The notes: generated by a model not told the origin, from the sequence alone. Positions 26,890 through 36,071 are shown, counted from the first letter of the stretch. The stretch is DNA of 64,000 nucleotides from Candidatus Fermentibacterota bacterium (GCA_014728175.1 WJMA01000036.1:47765-111764), one strand, 5' to 3'. Made by a program: numbers and translations.

Positions 26890-27795
26890 TTGAGCAAGGC
26901 AGAACCCAGCAATCGTGATATTGCCCGTCAGCTTGACCATATAGCCGGTTTGCTGGACTCGATGGAAGCCAATCCATTCAGGGTCAGCTCCTATCGCAGG
27001 GGGGCGGCAACCGTAAGGGAGCATGCGGGTTCCGTGGCAAAGTTGGCCCGGGAGTCCCGCAGTAGGCTGCAGGAGCTGCCGGGCATAGGCTCGGGATTGG
27101 CCGGAACTATCCGGGAATACGTCCGCACCGGATCGATATCCCTGCTGGAAAGGCTGGAGACCCGGATGGAACCGAAGAAGGCGTTCCGTCGGCTTCCGGG
27201 GATCGGCGCCGAGCTGGCCTCACGGATAGTGAGTGAATTGGACATAAGAACCCTCGAGGAGCTGGAACGGGCGGCGCACGACGGTCGGCTGGAAACATTG
27301 CAGGGATTCGGCGCGAAGAGGGTAAGGGCCGTCCGCGATAGTCTGGCGGTCATCCTATCCCACTCAACCACCCCCGGCAGTACCGAGGAGGACGAGAGCC
27401 GGCCACACGATGGGCCTCCCGACGTCGACCTGCTGCTTTCGCTGGACCGCTCTTACCGGGAGAAGGCGGAGGCCGGCGAACTGCGAACGATAGCCCCCAA
27501 GAGGTTCAATCCGGAAGGAGAAGCCTGGCTGCCGATCATGGAGGTCTCCCGGCAGCGGTACGACTTCACTCTCCTGTTCTCCAACACCCGCCGCGCCCAC
27601 GAGCTGGACGCCACACGCGACTGGGTGGTGATCTACTGGGAGGACCACCAGGATGGCCAGTGCACCGTGGTAACCTCCAGCCGGGGCGACCTGGCCGGCA
27701 AGCGAATGGTGCGGGGCAGGGAACCCGAATGCCGGCGGTACTATCGGTCGCTGTCCAGCTTGGGGGAGGAAGCGCCCGCCGGAGATCAGTCATGA
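26890..27795 (+). CDS. HhH protein: PolX-like N-terminal module plus a separate C-terminal domain
   Basis: The first 160 residues resemble the N-terminal region of PolX, with ANPFRVSSYRRGAATVREH and two HhH hairpins (ELPGIGSGLAGTIREY, RLPGIGAELASRIVSE). There is no polymerase palm and no PHP domain. Instead a C-terminal domain of about 110 residues carries RYDFTLLFSNTRRAHEL and the WVVIYWEDHQDGQCTVV segment. TTG at 26890 is the start, with GGAGGTG upstream. Such stand-alone HhH proteins occur in several bacteria and archaea as putative DNA-binding proteins. The ATGA overlap with the HAD gene suggests coupled translation. Confidence 0.85.
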   Translation: MSKAEPSNRDIARQLDHIAGLLDSMEANPFRVSSYRRGAATVREHAGSVAKLARESRSRLQELPGIGSGLAGTIREYVRTGSISLLERLETRMEPKKAFRRLPGIGAELASRIVSELDIRTLEELERAAHDGRLETLQGFGAKRVRAVRDSLAVILSHSTTPGSTEEDESRPHDGPPDVDLLLSLDRSYREKAEAGELRTIAPKRFNPEGEAWLPIMEVSRQRYDFTLLFSNTRRAHELDATRDWVVIYWEDHQDGQCTVVTSSRGDLAGKRMVRGREPECRRYYRSLSSLGEEAPAGDQS

Positions 27796-28367
27796 ACTAC
27801 CTCTTGGACATGGACGGCGTTCTCGTCGATTCCAAGAAGGCCTGGTTCAAGACGTTCAGGGAACTGGGAGGCATTTCCCGGGAGGAGTTCGAGAACAGGT
27901 TCTGGGGAAGGGATCTGGAGGCGAACATCGAGGACCTCGGAACTACCAGCAGGAAAATGTGCGATTCCGTACTAACCCGGTACATCCGGGAGATAGAGCT
28001 CATGCCCAAGGCGCTGGATCTATTGTCCGCCCTTCCGGGCAAGAAGGCGCTGGTTACGAACACCACGCTGCGGTGCACAAGAGATATACTGCGGCAACAC
28101 GGATTGGGCGGCTTTTTTGACGTGGTAGTAACCAGTGATCAGGTGGAAAGCGGTAAACCGAACCCGGCCATGATCGAGAGGGCGATCGCAGAGCTGGCCG
28201 CGGAACCGGACGACACGGTTCTGATAGGCGACTCGGAGGAGGACATCCAGGCGGGCAGACGGGCCGGCTGCCTAACCATAGGTGTCGGCGTCCCGGGAGA
28301 TTACAGGGCCGACTCCCTGGAAGACGTTCTAAGGATAGCGAGGCGGCTGGAGACAGAAAGACGTTGA
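27792..28367 (+). CDS. HAD-superfamily phosphatase, phosphoglycolate phosphatase-like
   Basis: A 191-residue HAD hydrolase. Motif I is YLLDMDGVLVDS with the nucleophile and acid/base Asp pair, motif II is VTNTT, Lys145-type ligand is in SGKPNPAM, and motif IV is LIGDSEEDIQAGRRAG. The helical cap is of the small C1 type. Close relatives remove phosphate from 2-phosphoglycolate, a product of 3'-phosphoglycolate DNA end repair, which would suit its place beside repair genes, but the substrate is not defined by sequence. Confidence 0.9.
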   Translation: MNYLLDMDGVLVDSKKAWFKTFRELGGISREEFENRFWGRDLEANIEDLGTTSRKMCDSVLTRYIREIELMPKALDLLSALPGKKALVTNTTLRCTRDILRQHGLGGFFDVVVTSDQVESGKPNPAMIERAIAELAAEPDDTVLIGDSEEDIQAGRRAGCLTIGVGVPGDYRADSLEDVLRIARRLETERR

Positions 28368-28574
28368 GGACTCTCCGGAACCCGGGCATGGGCCAGGGTC
28401 GGCTTTATCCTTAGTCGACCGATTCTACCGCTTCGACTCTCGACTCGTATACCTCGTGGATAACTTACCGGTCGAACTCCCTGAAGCTCTCCACCATGGA
28501 TCGGTCTTCCTCATCGGTGAAGCAGGTCCGGGCTGCCGGAAAGAGCTCCTCGTCCTCCCCGGGCGAGGCCCCTC

Positions 28575-28772
28575 TCATTCCTCCTCGTACTTGATCACAT
28601 CTACGGGGCAGGCTTCGGCGGCGTCCTTTATGCAGTCCTCGTTGCTTTCGAGGTCGGCGCCCTCCTTGACCTCCGCCGTCTCGTCGTCCAGTTCGAACAC
28701 GTCCGGGCACTCCATCTCGCAGAGTCCGCACACGGTGCATCCCTCCTCGATCCAAACCTTCTTTATGGCCAT
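28575..28772 (-). CDS. Single-cluster [4Fe-4S] ferredoxin
   Basis: A 65-residue ferredoxin. The pattern Cys12-x2-Cys15-x2-Cys18 plus Cys55-Pro can hold one [4Fe-4S] cluster; Cys22 and Cys47 match the pair that forms a disulfide in Pyrococcus/Desulfovibrio-type single-cluster ferredoxins. The ECPDVFEL turn is typical. It is a small acidic electron carrier for the cytoplasm. It lies 45 bases downstream of the flavin reductase gene on the same strand and may be its partner. The 207-base gap from the HAD gene holds nothing I can identify. Confidence 0.93.
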   Translation of the reverse strand: MAIKKVWIEEGCTVCGLCEMECPDVFELDDETAEVKEGADLESNEDCIKDAAEACPVDVIKYEEE

Positions 28773-28817
28773 GATCCTTCCTTTCCTCTCCGGTTTCCGG
28801 TCTTCATCCAGCGGTTT

Positions 28818-29396
28818 TCAGTAAGGTGTTCCCTCCGCCCTCTTTCTCTTCAAGGCGTCCGCGTACCACTCCAACTCGTCCAGGAATTGCGTTATCCGGT
28901 CGTGGTAGCGCTCGTCCCGTGGCTTTCCGTCCTCATCGAAGCTCCGATCCACCCGGGGAACCGGTAACATGGTGGGAATGCTCACCGTGCCTATCTCCCC
29001 CAGAGTGGCGCGCAGCTGAACCGCTTCCCTCACCCCTCCGAAGTTACCAGTGGAGTAGGAGACTATTCCGGAGGGCTTGAAGAAGTAGAGGTAGAGGAAG
29101 TGGTCGATCATGTTCTTAAGCATGGGCGGGATCCCGTGGTTGTACTCGCCGGTTACGAACACGTACGCCTCGGCCCGCTTGAGAACCTCGGCCACCCGCT
29201 CGATCCTTTCGGGCGCCCTCCCTTCTTCGTACTCGTAGTACCTGTAATCGAGCGGAGGCAGCTCGTACTCCAATGGTTCCAGGAGAGTTGCCTCATGCCC
29301 CCTCTCCCGCAATTTTCCGACTACGAACCTTGCCGCTCGAATTCCCACCCTCTCGGTACGGGATGAGCCGTAGAGCACGGCAATGTCGAAACCCAT
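28818..29396 (-). CDS. NADPH-dependent FMN reductase-family flavoprotein
   Basis: A 192-residue flavodoxin-like protein. LYGSSRTERVGIRAARFV is the FMN phosphate loop, and TGEYNHGIPPMLKNMIDHF is the hallmark of the NADPH-dependent FMN reductase family. A later Gly-rich segment (YSTGNFGGVR) also contacts flavin in relatives. It likely uses NAD(P)H to reduce flavins, quinones or azo compounds. The adjacent ferredoxin gene on the same strand suggests a shared redox role. Confidence 0.9.
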   Translation of the reverse strand: MGFDIAVLYGSSRTERVGIRAARFVVGKLRERGHEATLLEPLEYELPPLDYRYYEYEEGRAPERIERVAEVLKRAEAYVFVTGEYNHGIPPMLKNMIDHFLYLYFFKPSGIVSYSTGNFGGVREAVQLRATLGEIGTVSIPTMLPVPRVDRSFDEDGKPRDERYHDRITQFLDELEWYADALKRKRAEGTPY

Positions 29397-29563
29397 GGAG
29401 ACCCCTCAGCCGCCTATCGATATTACGGCTGCCGGCTCCAGCGCCCGGAAGCTGAAGGCTTCGGTAGCGTAGAGGGTAACCGTCTGGGGGGATCGGGATA
29501 TTGCTCCATCGCAAATCCTCTCCTTGATTCGTGAATCGAAACGGTTCGGGAATTCGGTACGAG

Positions 29564-30022
29564 CTATCGTCCCTGCTCGGGGGCATACGTTCCGGACATC
29601 CCGGCCTGGTCGAGGACGTGACCGTTCATGGCCTTCTCCAGGTCCGCCTTTACCGCCGAGGACGGCAGATCCAGTGACTGGTCCAGCGCGAACGCTCTGA
29701 ACCTGTAGGTGTGCTCCCTGTCGGGCGGATTGGGGCCCCCGTAGCGATTCTCGCCGTAATCGGTCCTGCCCTGTACGGCTCCGGGGGGCACGGAACCTTC
29801 CGGAATCTCCCGCGTATCCGGGTCTATGTTCCACAGTACCCAATGGTCCCATACCTTGCCGGCCGGCTCCATGGCGTCGGGGTCATCGATTATGAGGGCC
29901 AACGATTTCGTTCCTTCGGGTACCTCCTCTATCTTCAGGGGAGGATTCACGTTACCTCGCCTATAGCCGTACTGGCCAGAAATACTTTCTCCATCCACGA
30001 ATGCCGGGCTTCTAAGTCTCAT
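29564..30022 (-). CDS. PEBP/YbhB-family protein
   Basis: A 152-residue phosphatidylethanolamine-binding-protein family member. The marks are IIDDPDAMEPAGKVWDHWVLW (the DPDA pattern and the His after W) and the GPNPPDREHTYRFRAFALD ligand-pocket segment. The ATG at 30022 is preferred because AAGGGA lies six bases upstream and the product begins with the usual MRLRSPAF strand; the longer open frame to 30073 lacks family match. Bacterial members have no firmly known function. Confidence 0.9.
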   Translation of the reverse strand: MRLRSPAFVDGESISGQYGYRRGNVNPPLKIEEVPEGTKSLALIIDDPDAMEPAGKVWDHWVLWNIDPDTREIPEGSVPPGAVQGRTDYGENRYGGPNPPDREHTYRFRAFALDQSLDLPSSAVKADLEKAMNGHVLDQAGMSGTYAPEQGR

Positions 30023-30196
30023 ATCCAATCCCTTCGCTTCCTTCACCAATCGGCAAAGGCTGATGCCATCCACAAAAGCTCGCGCAATTCTTTCAAGTGA
30101 CTATGTCTAGGTACCGGCTTGGTGCTAATCGGAGAATCCCTCAAAGCACATTCGGGGAAGCCACCATTTGGGCGCTTGCCGACTTACGGGATCAGG

Positions 30197-31840
30197 CTAT
30201 GGACGGTTATCCGCGGCGCGTTTCCGAAAAGGATAAGGCAGTAGGCGGAGTAGAACTAGGAGAACGCTGAAAGCTACGGCAATCAGGGGAAGCCAGGAGC
30301 CGTGCCTGGTGTAGAAGGTGGTTCGTCCCATCCGGTACACGGTTCGGCTGAAGGCGGCTCGGGTGGAAAGCTCGCTTCGATCGAGTATCCTTCCGCATGG
30401 ATCGCAGAAGAAAGAGAATCCGGAGTTGGACGAGAACGCGTACCAACGACGATTCTCCACCGAACGCAGCGGCACAATGCTGGCGTGCTGGTAGGGCATC
30501 GCAGAGCCACGCCACCAACTGTCGTTGCTTATACCCACCAGCAGGCCCGCCCCATTTTCGACGGACCTGCGGTTGAGCTCGGCAAACGCCACCTCGAAGC
30601 AGATCAGAACGGCATAACGCATCCCAGAGGCATCGAATACGGAGATCGAATCACCTCTGCAGGAATTGGAGCTACCCAGGTGGAAATCCCAGAGAAACGG
30701 CATGTGCTGAATGTAGGGAACCTTCTCGCCGAAGGGCACCAGGCGGATCTTGTGGCGCACGTAATCGTAACCACCGTCCGCACCGATTTGCACAGCGCTG
30801 TTGAAATCGCAGCTTCTTCCCCGGCGGGAGCGGCTCTCCACCGTTCCCATCAAGATGTTGGTGTCCAGGGAGTCGGCCAGCCCGGACCAATGGCCACCGG
30901 AGGATTCATCCAGCAGGCCCGCCCTCAGGGCGGTCTCCGGAAACACAACCAGATCGGCCCCTCCTCCCCACTCCCTGGTCATGTCGGTCAGCCGATCACG
31001 AGTGTGGGCGACCCCACCCTCTCCATGCTTCCGCTCCATGCTCAGGTTGGGTTGGATCAGAGTTACCTCGATTCCATCTCCGCCCGGAATGCAATCCACC
31101 TGTAAACCGTGCAGAAGTAAGAGGATCAGCCCCGCTATGGCCGTGGAAGCCGAAACGACGGAGAGGGCCTTGGCCCGTTTCCATTCGGCCCAGGCAACGT
31201 AGAACAGAAGATTGACCATAGCCAGTACGAAGCTTACTCCCAGATGTCCCCACCACGACGCGGTCTGTATCATGGGCGTCAGCCCAGACTGGGTGTACGC
31301 CAGCTCCACCCACGGGAATGCCAGCTCGGTGAGGGTTTTGGAATACTCGACCGAAACCCACAGAAACGGGAAACCCAGCAACCAGTACCGTCCCCGCTCG
31401 GACAACCAGGCCCAAACTCCGAACAGAGCGCCGGTGTATAGGGCTTGGATGACGACCACCAGTACCGTGGTAAGCGGTGCCACCACGTATCCCACCAGGA
31501 ATCTCGTCCCCCCACCCACGGCCGGGTTGTGGGCAAGGATGTACGATTCCACACCCATACCTACCCAGTACAGCAAGAAGAGGTTGGTCAGAAGACCGAA
31601 CGCATAGCCTCGTCGAAGACCGACCCAGAAGCCCCTGCTGGTCGTGGCCACGATCATCGGGACCAGGCATACGTAGGCCAGGAACCCGAAAGGAAGGGGA
31701 GGATAGGCCAGAACGAAGAGGATCGCCGAGATCAAGATCAGCCTGCGAGCCGGCCTGGTCACCAGTGAAGCTAAGAACCGCATCACCACGTTGATGAATT
31801 TGCTGCCCTTGGAGCGGCTGGACTGACCATCTCTTCGCAT
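30197..31840 (-). CDS. lnt: Apolipoprotein N-acyltransferase
   Basis: Lnt adds the third acyl chain to the N-terminal cysteine of lipoproteins. The 547 residues have a membrane domain of some seven helices (to about residue 250) and an extracytoplasmic nitrilase domain with the catalytic triad: Glu in VVFPETALRAGL, Lys in RHKIRLVPFGEKVPY, and Cys in AVLICFEVAF. The WPFL-like YSKTLTELAFPWVELAY segment is typical. In monoderms Lnt is mostly found in Actinobacteria, so its presence is a modest taxonomic hint. Confidence 0.94.
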   Translation of the reverse strand: MRRDGQSSRSKGSKFINVVMRFLASLVTRPARRLILISAILFVLAYPPLPFGFLAYVCLVPMIVATTSRGFWVGLRRGYAFGLLTNLFLLYWVGMGVESYILAHNPAVGGGTRFLVGYVVAPLTTVLVVVIQALYTGALFGVWAWLSERGRYWLLGFPFLWVSVEYSKTLTELAFPWVELAYTQSGLTPMIQTASWWGHLGVSFVLAMVNLLFYVAWAEWKRAKALSVVSASTAIAGLILLLLHGLQVDCIPGGDGIEVTLIQPNLSMERKHGEGGVAHTRDRLTDMTREWGGGADLVVFPETALRAGLLDESSGGHWSGLADSLDTNILMGTVESRSRRGRSCDFNSAVQIGADGGYDYVRHKIRLVPFGEKVPYIQHMPFLWDFHLGSSNSCRGDSISVFDASGMRYAVLICFEVAFAELNRRSVENGAGLLVGISNDSWWRGSAMPYQHASIVPLRSVENRRWYAFSSNSGFSFFCDPCGRILDRSELSTRAAFSRTVYRMGRTTFYTRHGSWLPLIAVAFSVLLVLLRLLPYPFRKRAADNRP

Positions 31841-31879
31841 CGGCGTCTCTTCTTACTACCGCAATTGTCCGTTGCCGGC

Positions 31880-32077
31880 CTATTCCTCGTAGATCACTAT
31901 GGCTTCTCTGGGAACGGACTCGGCGGCCTTCCGGCAGGCACTCTCGTAGATCTCCGGTACCGGATTGGCAACTACGGCCGCCTTCTTGCTACCGGGCTGA
32001 AGCCTGAAGACGTCCGGGCAGATCATAACGCATACGCCTATGGATTCGCACTTCGTGGGCAGAACTTTCGCCCTCAT
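31880..32077 (-). CDS. Ferredoxin-like protein lacking two cluster ligands
   Basis: A 65-residue relative of single-cluster ferredoxins, collinear with the protein at 28575-28772. Compared with it, Cys10, Cys16, Cys20 and Cys48 are kept, the second ligand is Ile13, and the last ligand of the CP motif is Val55 (ESVPREAIVI). Thus only two of the four standard [4Fe-4S] ligands remain, plus the pair that usually forms a disulfide. The CPDVFRL turn is intact. It may bind an unusual or no cluster. It lies 39 bases upstream of lnt on the same strand. Confidence 0.82.
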   Translation of the reverse strand: MRAKVLPTKCESIGVCVMICPDVFRLQPGSKKAAVVANPVPEIYESACRKAAESVPREAIVIYEE

Positions 32078-32298
32078 GGCACATCCTTTCTATCGAGAAG
32101 CGGTGGATGCTTCATTACGGCTCCTCAACCGCCCGGTCAATAAGGCATCCCCCTAATTCTCTCTCCCGCCAAGGACCAGGAAAACCTGACGGCGACCTTG
32201 ACGAATCTCGTCTTCTTGCCGAGCGTAGTACGGAACCGGGGATCCTATTAAACCGAAGAGGGCGCTATCCGCGCCTTTTCTTGGCTGGAGGGAGCGCC

Positions 32299-33660
32299 AT
32301 GCTATTGGAGAGAATGGAGTCGGGCGGGCTGGCCCACTACTCGTACATGGTGGGCTCGGGAACCGAGGCGGTGGTCGTAGACCCTCGCCGGGACTGCGAG
32401 GAGTACCTGAGTCTAGCCAGAAAGCGCGGGGTCAGGATAACGGCGGTCCTGGAAACCCACCGCAACGAGGACTACGTGATCGGATCCCGAGAGCTCTCAG
32501 CCAGAGCGGGATGCCCGATATGGCATGCCGACCGGCAGCTGGATTACGGCTACGGAGAACCGGCAGAGGACGGCCAGAGTTGGAAGACTGGCCCGCTCCG
32601 AATCGAAGCCATGCTGACGCCCGGCCATACCCCCGGATCCATGAGCTATCTGCTTTACGACCCTCAGAGCAATCCGTGGATATGCTTCACCGGAGACGCC
32701 CTATTCGCGGGAGACGTGGGGAGAACCGATCTGTTGGGGATGAACCGGGCCCGGGAAATGGCGGGAATGCTATACGACTCGATATACGGAAAGATTCTCT
32801 CACTGGGCGACGGTGTGATCCTGTGTCCGGCCCACGGCTCGGGATCTGTATGCGGCTCGGAGATCTCCCAGCGGTTGTGGACGACGGTGGGGCTGGAGCG
32901 GAAACACAATCCTAAGCTGAGGCACGAGGACAGGGAGGCTTTCGTGGAGGATGTGGCGGTGGAACTGGAAAGGCCCCCCTATTTCACCCTGATGGAGAAG
33001 CTTAATTCGCAGGGCCCGCCGGTCCTTGGTGCGCCTCCCGAGCCTGTTGCCATGTCAGCGTCGGATTTCAAGGAGATCGCAGAAAGGGCAACCGTGCTGG
33101 ACACCAGGACCGAGCTCGCTTTCTCCTCTGCACATTTGCCGGGGGCGCAGTTCATTCAGACCGAAAGGGTACCCGCTTTCGCCGGATGGTTCGTTCCACA
33201 TGACAGGCCCATCGTCCTGGTTACAGACGATGATCCTGCGGAAGTCGTCAGGCTTCTCTTCAGGATGGGTTACGACGACATCCCGGGATTCCTGGCCGGC
33301 GGGATGCTGTCCTGGCACACCTCGGGTCAGGATAGCGCTTCGATACCCACCATGACCGTCCAGGATCTATGCGGCAGGTTGGACGCCGGCGAGGAGTTAC
33401 TCATACTGGACGTAAGAAGCGGTGCAGAGTTGGAGGCCACGGGCAGAATACCCGGATCCCAGCACGTACATCTGACCACCCTGCCCCGGCGGCTGGATGA
33501 GATTCCGAGAGACAGCTCCCTGGTAATCTTCTGCGGCTCGGGGTTGAGGTCGATGATCGCAGCCTCGTACCTGGCCGGCAACGGATACCACGACATTCAC
33601 GTGGTACTGGGTGGACTTTCGGGATGGAGCTCGATCTCCTGTCCGTTGAGCAATGGCTGA
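32299..33660 (+). CDS. MBL-fold hydrolase with two rhodanese domains (persulfide dioxygenase-like)
   Basis: A 453-residue three-domain protein. The MBL domain (about 1-210) resembles persulfide dioxygenases and glyoxalase II-type proteins: TPGHTPGSMSYLL (His110), TGDALFAGDVGR (Asp133) and CPAHGSG (His179). The first metal motif reads THRNEDY where most have THxHADH, so two ligands are Asn56 and Tyr59. Rhodanese domain 1 (about 245-345) lacks its catalytic Cys (LVTDDD). Domain 2 (about 350-450) has it in IFCGSGLRS. The ATG at 32299 follows GGAGGGAG. Sulfur handling is likely, the exact reaction is not. Confidence 0.87.
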   Translation: MLLERMESGGLAHYSYMVGSGTEAVVVDPRRDCEEYLSLARKRGVRITAVLETHRNEDYVIGSRELSARAGCPIWHADRQLDYGYGEPAEDGQSWKTGPLRIEAMLTPGHTPGSMSYLLYDPQSNPWICFTGDALFAGDVGRTDLLGMNRAREMAGMLYDSIYGKILSLGDGVILCPAHGSGSVCGSEISQRLWTTVGLERKHNPKLRHEDREAFVEDVAVELERPPYFTLMEKLNSQGPPVLGAPPEPVAMSASDFKEIAERATVLDTRTELAFSSAHLPGAQFIQTERVPAFAGWFVPHDRPIVLVTDDDPAEVVRLLFRMGYDDIPGFLAGGMLSWHTSGQDSASIPTMTVQDLCGRLDAGEELLILDVRSGAELEATGRIPGSQHVHLTTLPRRLDEIPRDSSLVIFCGSGLRSMIAASYLAGNGYHDIHVVLGGLSGWSSISCPLSNG

Positions 33661-33753
33661 GTTATAGGTTTCCCACCTCCCCACTCGGGCTACGAACGGG
33701 CGTGAATCGTTCGATCGTATGGGTTACCACCAATGCATCTCTGGAGGATCGAT

Positions 33754-33957
33754 ATGAAAATGACGCTCTTGAGAATAATCAACCCACTGCTGCTGCTCCT
33801 GTTGCTTTTCCAATTCGTGAGCGCCCTCTTCCGTACCGACTACTACCAGTTCTTCAGCCGCTGGCACCCGATCGGTGGGTACGCGTTGGTCGCTCTGGGT
33901 CTACTTCATCTGGTACTGAACTGGAAATGGATAAACGCGGCTTATAGAAAGCGATAG
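33754..33957 (+). CDS. Small membrane protein, DUF4405-like
   Basis: A 67-residue protein with two membrane helices and conserved-looking His: SRWHPIGGYALVALGLLH, then LVLNWKWI. This HxxxG...H...NW pattern matches the DUF4405/cytochrome b-like group, in which paired histidines might bind haem. GGAGG precedes the ATG at 33754. It starts a plus-strand run with the CPA2 antiporter and lies 94 bases after the MBL-rhodanese stop. Confidence 0.72.
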   Translation: MKMTLLRIINPLLLLLLLFQFVSALFRTDYYQFFSRWHPIGGYALVALGLLHLVLNWKWINAAYRKR

Positions 33958-34001
33958 CCCCGTCCCAGCTTGAAAAGCGGGACGTCGGACGAAGGGTAGC
34001 G

Positions 34002-35207
34002 ATGGACGCGGCAAACGTACAGCACCTGATCACTCTGGGCCTGCTGATGTCTGCGGGCTTCATGGCGGGTACCTGGGGGGAGCGAATCGGTATTCCCAGG
34101 GTGGCCTCCTACGTGGTCGTGGGCGCCCTGTTCAGCAAAGAACTACTGGGGTCGGTGCTTCATTTCAGCGCCATCGGTTGGTCCGCCGTGCTCACCGACA
34201 CCGCCCTGGGGGCGATAGCCTTCATAGTGGGAGCCGAATTCCAGCTGAAGTGGCTGCGCCGCCGGAGCAGGAGCATCTTGCTGGGGGTTCTTGGACAGTC
34301 CCTGGGGGCCGTCCTGACCGTAACCCTGGGTATATGGGCATTCGCCAGGCTGTTCATGGGCTCGCTCGACCTGGGCACCGCGCTGGTTCTGGGAGCCATC
34401 GCCTCCGCCACCGCTCCGGCCGCAACCATCGCCGTCATCGAGGAGTACCGGGCCAGGGGGCCGCTTACCAGGATGCTCCTCAGCCTGGTGGCCATAGATG
34501 ACATGCTGGCGATAATCCTCTTCACCGCAGCCATGAGCCTGGCCGGAGCCGGCCAGGAAGCGGGTGGTCTGGCCGGGGCGGCCCGGGAGGTCGGCCTCTC
34601 GGCCGCTGCCGGTGCGGCCCTGGGCCTCTGCCTGGGCTGGTTCGCACGCCGGGTGCGAAGCGATGAGCTCCGCCTGCCGGTGGTGCTCGGTTTCATATTC
34701 CTCACTCTGGGAATCTCCGGCAGGTTCGAGCTCTCCTCTCTGCTATCCTGCATGGTTCTGGGCTACGTATCCAAGCTGGTGGCCGCCGAGGAATCCGACC
34801 TATGCCTGGCGCCGATGGGCCACATACGGGAGGCGATATTCCTGATCTTCTTCACCCTTGCCGGCGCCCACTTCCAGTTCCACGTCCTGACCGGGTCGGC
34901 GGCCTTCATAGCGGCCTACATCCTCCTGCGCACGGGCGGCAAGTATGGAGGAGCGTTCCTGGGAACCTGGGCGGGCGGAGCGCCGGGGCGAGTTCGGCGG
35001 AACGTAGGGCTGGGCCTGCTGCCCCAGGCCGGCGTCTCCATAGGCCTGGCCCTGACGGTGTCCGAGGTGCCCGGGTTCTCCCATCACGCCTCCCTGATAC
35101 TCAACACCATAATCGGTTCCACCATAATCTTCGAACTGTCCGCCCCGGTGGCCTCCAAACTGGCTCTGAAAAGGGCGGGAGAGATCGGCGCGACCGGCGG
35201 GGAGTAA
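34002..35207 (+). CDS. CPA2-family Na+(K+)/H+ antiporter
   Basis: A 401-residue cation:proton antiporter-2 protein with 11-13 membrane helices. The N-terminal MSAGFMAGTWGERIGIPRV, the GAIASATAPAATIAVIEE helix and SLVAIDDMLAIILF with paired Asp are family features; the Asp pair is the ion and proton site in NapA-like members. There is no C-terminal TrkA-N domain, so it is closer to short Na+/H+ exchangers than to KefB/C. It follows the small DUF4405-like gene by 44 bases. Confidence 0.9.
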   Translation: MDAANVQHLITLGLLMSAGFMAGTWGERIGIPRVASYVVVGALFSKELLGSVLHFSAIGWSAVLTDTALGAIAFIVGAEFQLKWLRRRSRSILLGVLGQSLGAVLTVTLGIWAFARLFMGSLDLGTALVLGAIASATAPAATIAVIEEYRARGPLTRMLLSLVAIDDMLAIILFTAAMSLAGAGQEAGGLAGAAREVGLSAAAGAALGLCLGWFARRVRSDELRLPVVLGFIFLTLGISGRFELSSLLSCMVLGYVSKLVAAEESDLCLAPMGHIREAIFLIFFTLAGAHFQFHVLTGSAAFIAAYILLRTGGKYGGAFLGTWAGGAPGRVRRNVGLGLLPQAGVSIGLALTVSEVPGFSHHASLILNTIIGSTIIFELSAPVASKLALKRAGEIGATGGE

Positions 35208-35390
35208 ACCCGGAGGAGAGACCCGGCCTGCGTTCTTCCCCCCGAACGGTTCGGCGATTACGGGTTATTCCGGAAAGAGGCTGCTCCCACGCGATATTAG
35301 GAATTGCCCCGATGGGGACGGATGGTTCGGAAAGATAACTTGTTCGTGAACAGTTGATTTTGGGGAACGGTAACCAAGAAAGAGGTCATC

Positions 35391-36056
35391 TTGGAAAGAT
35401 CGGACGAGCAAATAAAGAAAGACGTGATAGACAACCTTTACTGGGACAGCCGCATCGATGCGTCTAAAGTCATGGTCGAGGTCTCGAACGGCCGGGTCAA
35501 CGTGACGGGCAAGGTACCCACCTACGGCCACGTGCAGAAGATCCGCAGCACCGCCTCCCGGATCGACGGAGTGACCGAGATAACCGACAGCTTCGATGTC
35601 AGCTACGCCACTCCCCCCGAGCTGCCCACGAACGAAGATATCAGGGAAAGGGCAGAGAGCATTCTGGCCTGGACTCCAGCCATCGATGAGGCGGACATTA
35701 CCGTCTCCTCGGTTGACGGGGTGGTTACTCTCACCGGGACCGTGGACGAGTTCTGGAAAAAGGCGGTGGCCCAGGAGAAGATCTACGAGCTCCACGGGGT
35801 GATCCGCCTTGACAACAGACTGTCGGTGGCGCCGTTGAAGAAGACCGAAGATGAGGTGATCGCTCGGGAGGTGGCATCGGCGTTGGAAAGAGACCCCATG
35901 GTCGACTCCCTGGAGGTAGCCGTAGAGGTAAGCGCGGGAGCGGTAACCCTTCGGGGCTCGGTTCCGTCCCTGCCCTCGCGGCGGTCGGCGGAGAAGGACG
36001 CCTCCATAACCGCGGGAGTGACCGCAGTGATCAACGAGCTGGAAGTCGCTTCGTAG
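35391..36056 (+). CDS. Protein of three BON domains
   Basis: The 221 residues consist of three BON modules (about 5-70, 75-145 and 150-221), each with the IxVxVxxGxVxLxG pattern, for example VMVEVSNGRVNVTGKV, ITVSSVDGVVTLTGTV and VAVEVSAGAVTLRGSV. No signal peptide is visible, so the protein appears cytoplasmic, unlike the periplasmic OsmY. The start is TTG at 35391, with AGAGG five bases upstream. BON domains bind lipids or ligands in stress proteins. It converges on the copper ATPase gene 15 bases away. Confidence 0.88.
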   Translation: MERSDEQIKKDVIDNLYWDSRIDASKVMVEVSNGRVNVTGKVPTYGHVQKIRSTASRIDGVTEITDSFDVSYATPPELPTNEDIRERAESILAWTPAIDEADITVSSVDGVVTLTGTVDEFWKKAVAQEKIYELHGVIRLDNRLSVAPLKKTEDEVIAREVASALERDPMVDSLEVAVEVSAGAVTLRGSVPSLPSRRSAEKDASITAGVTAVINELEVAS

Positions 36057-36071
36057 AACGGCCCCGGAAGG

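Noticed and set aside
35341..35352. Inverted repeat TGTTCGTGAACA before the BON gene
   Set aside because: Short arms and a mismatched centre; it does not match a regulator site that I can name, so it was not listed as an operator.
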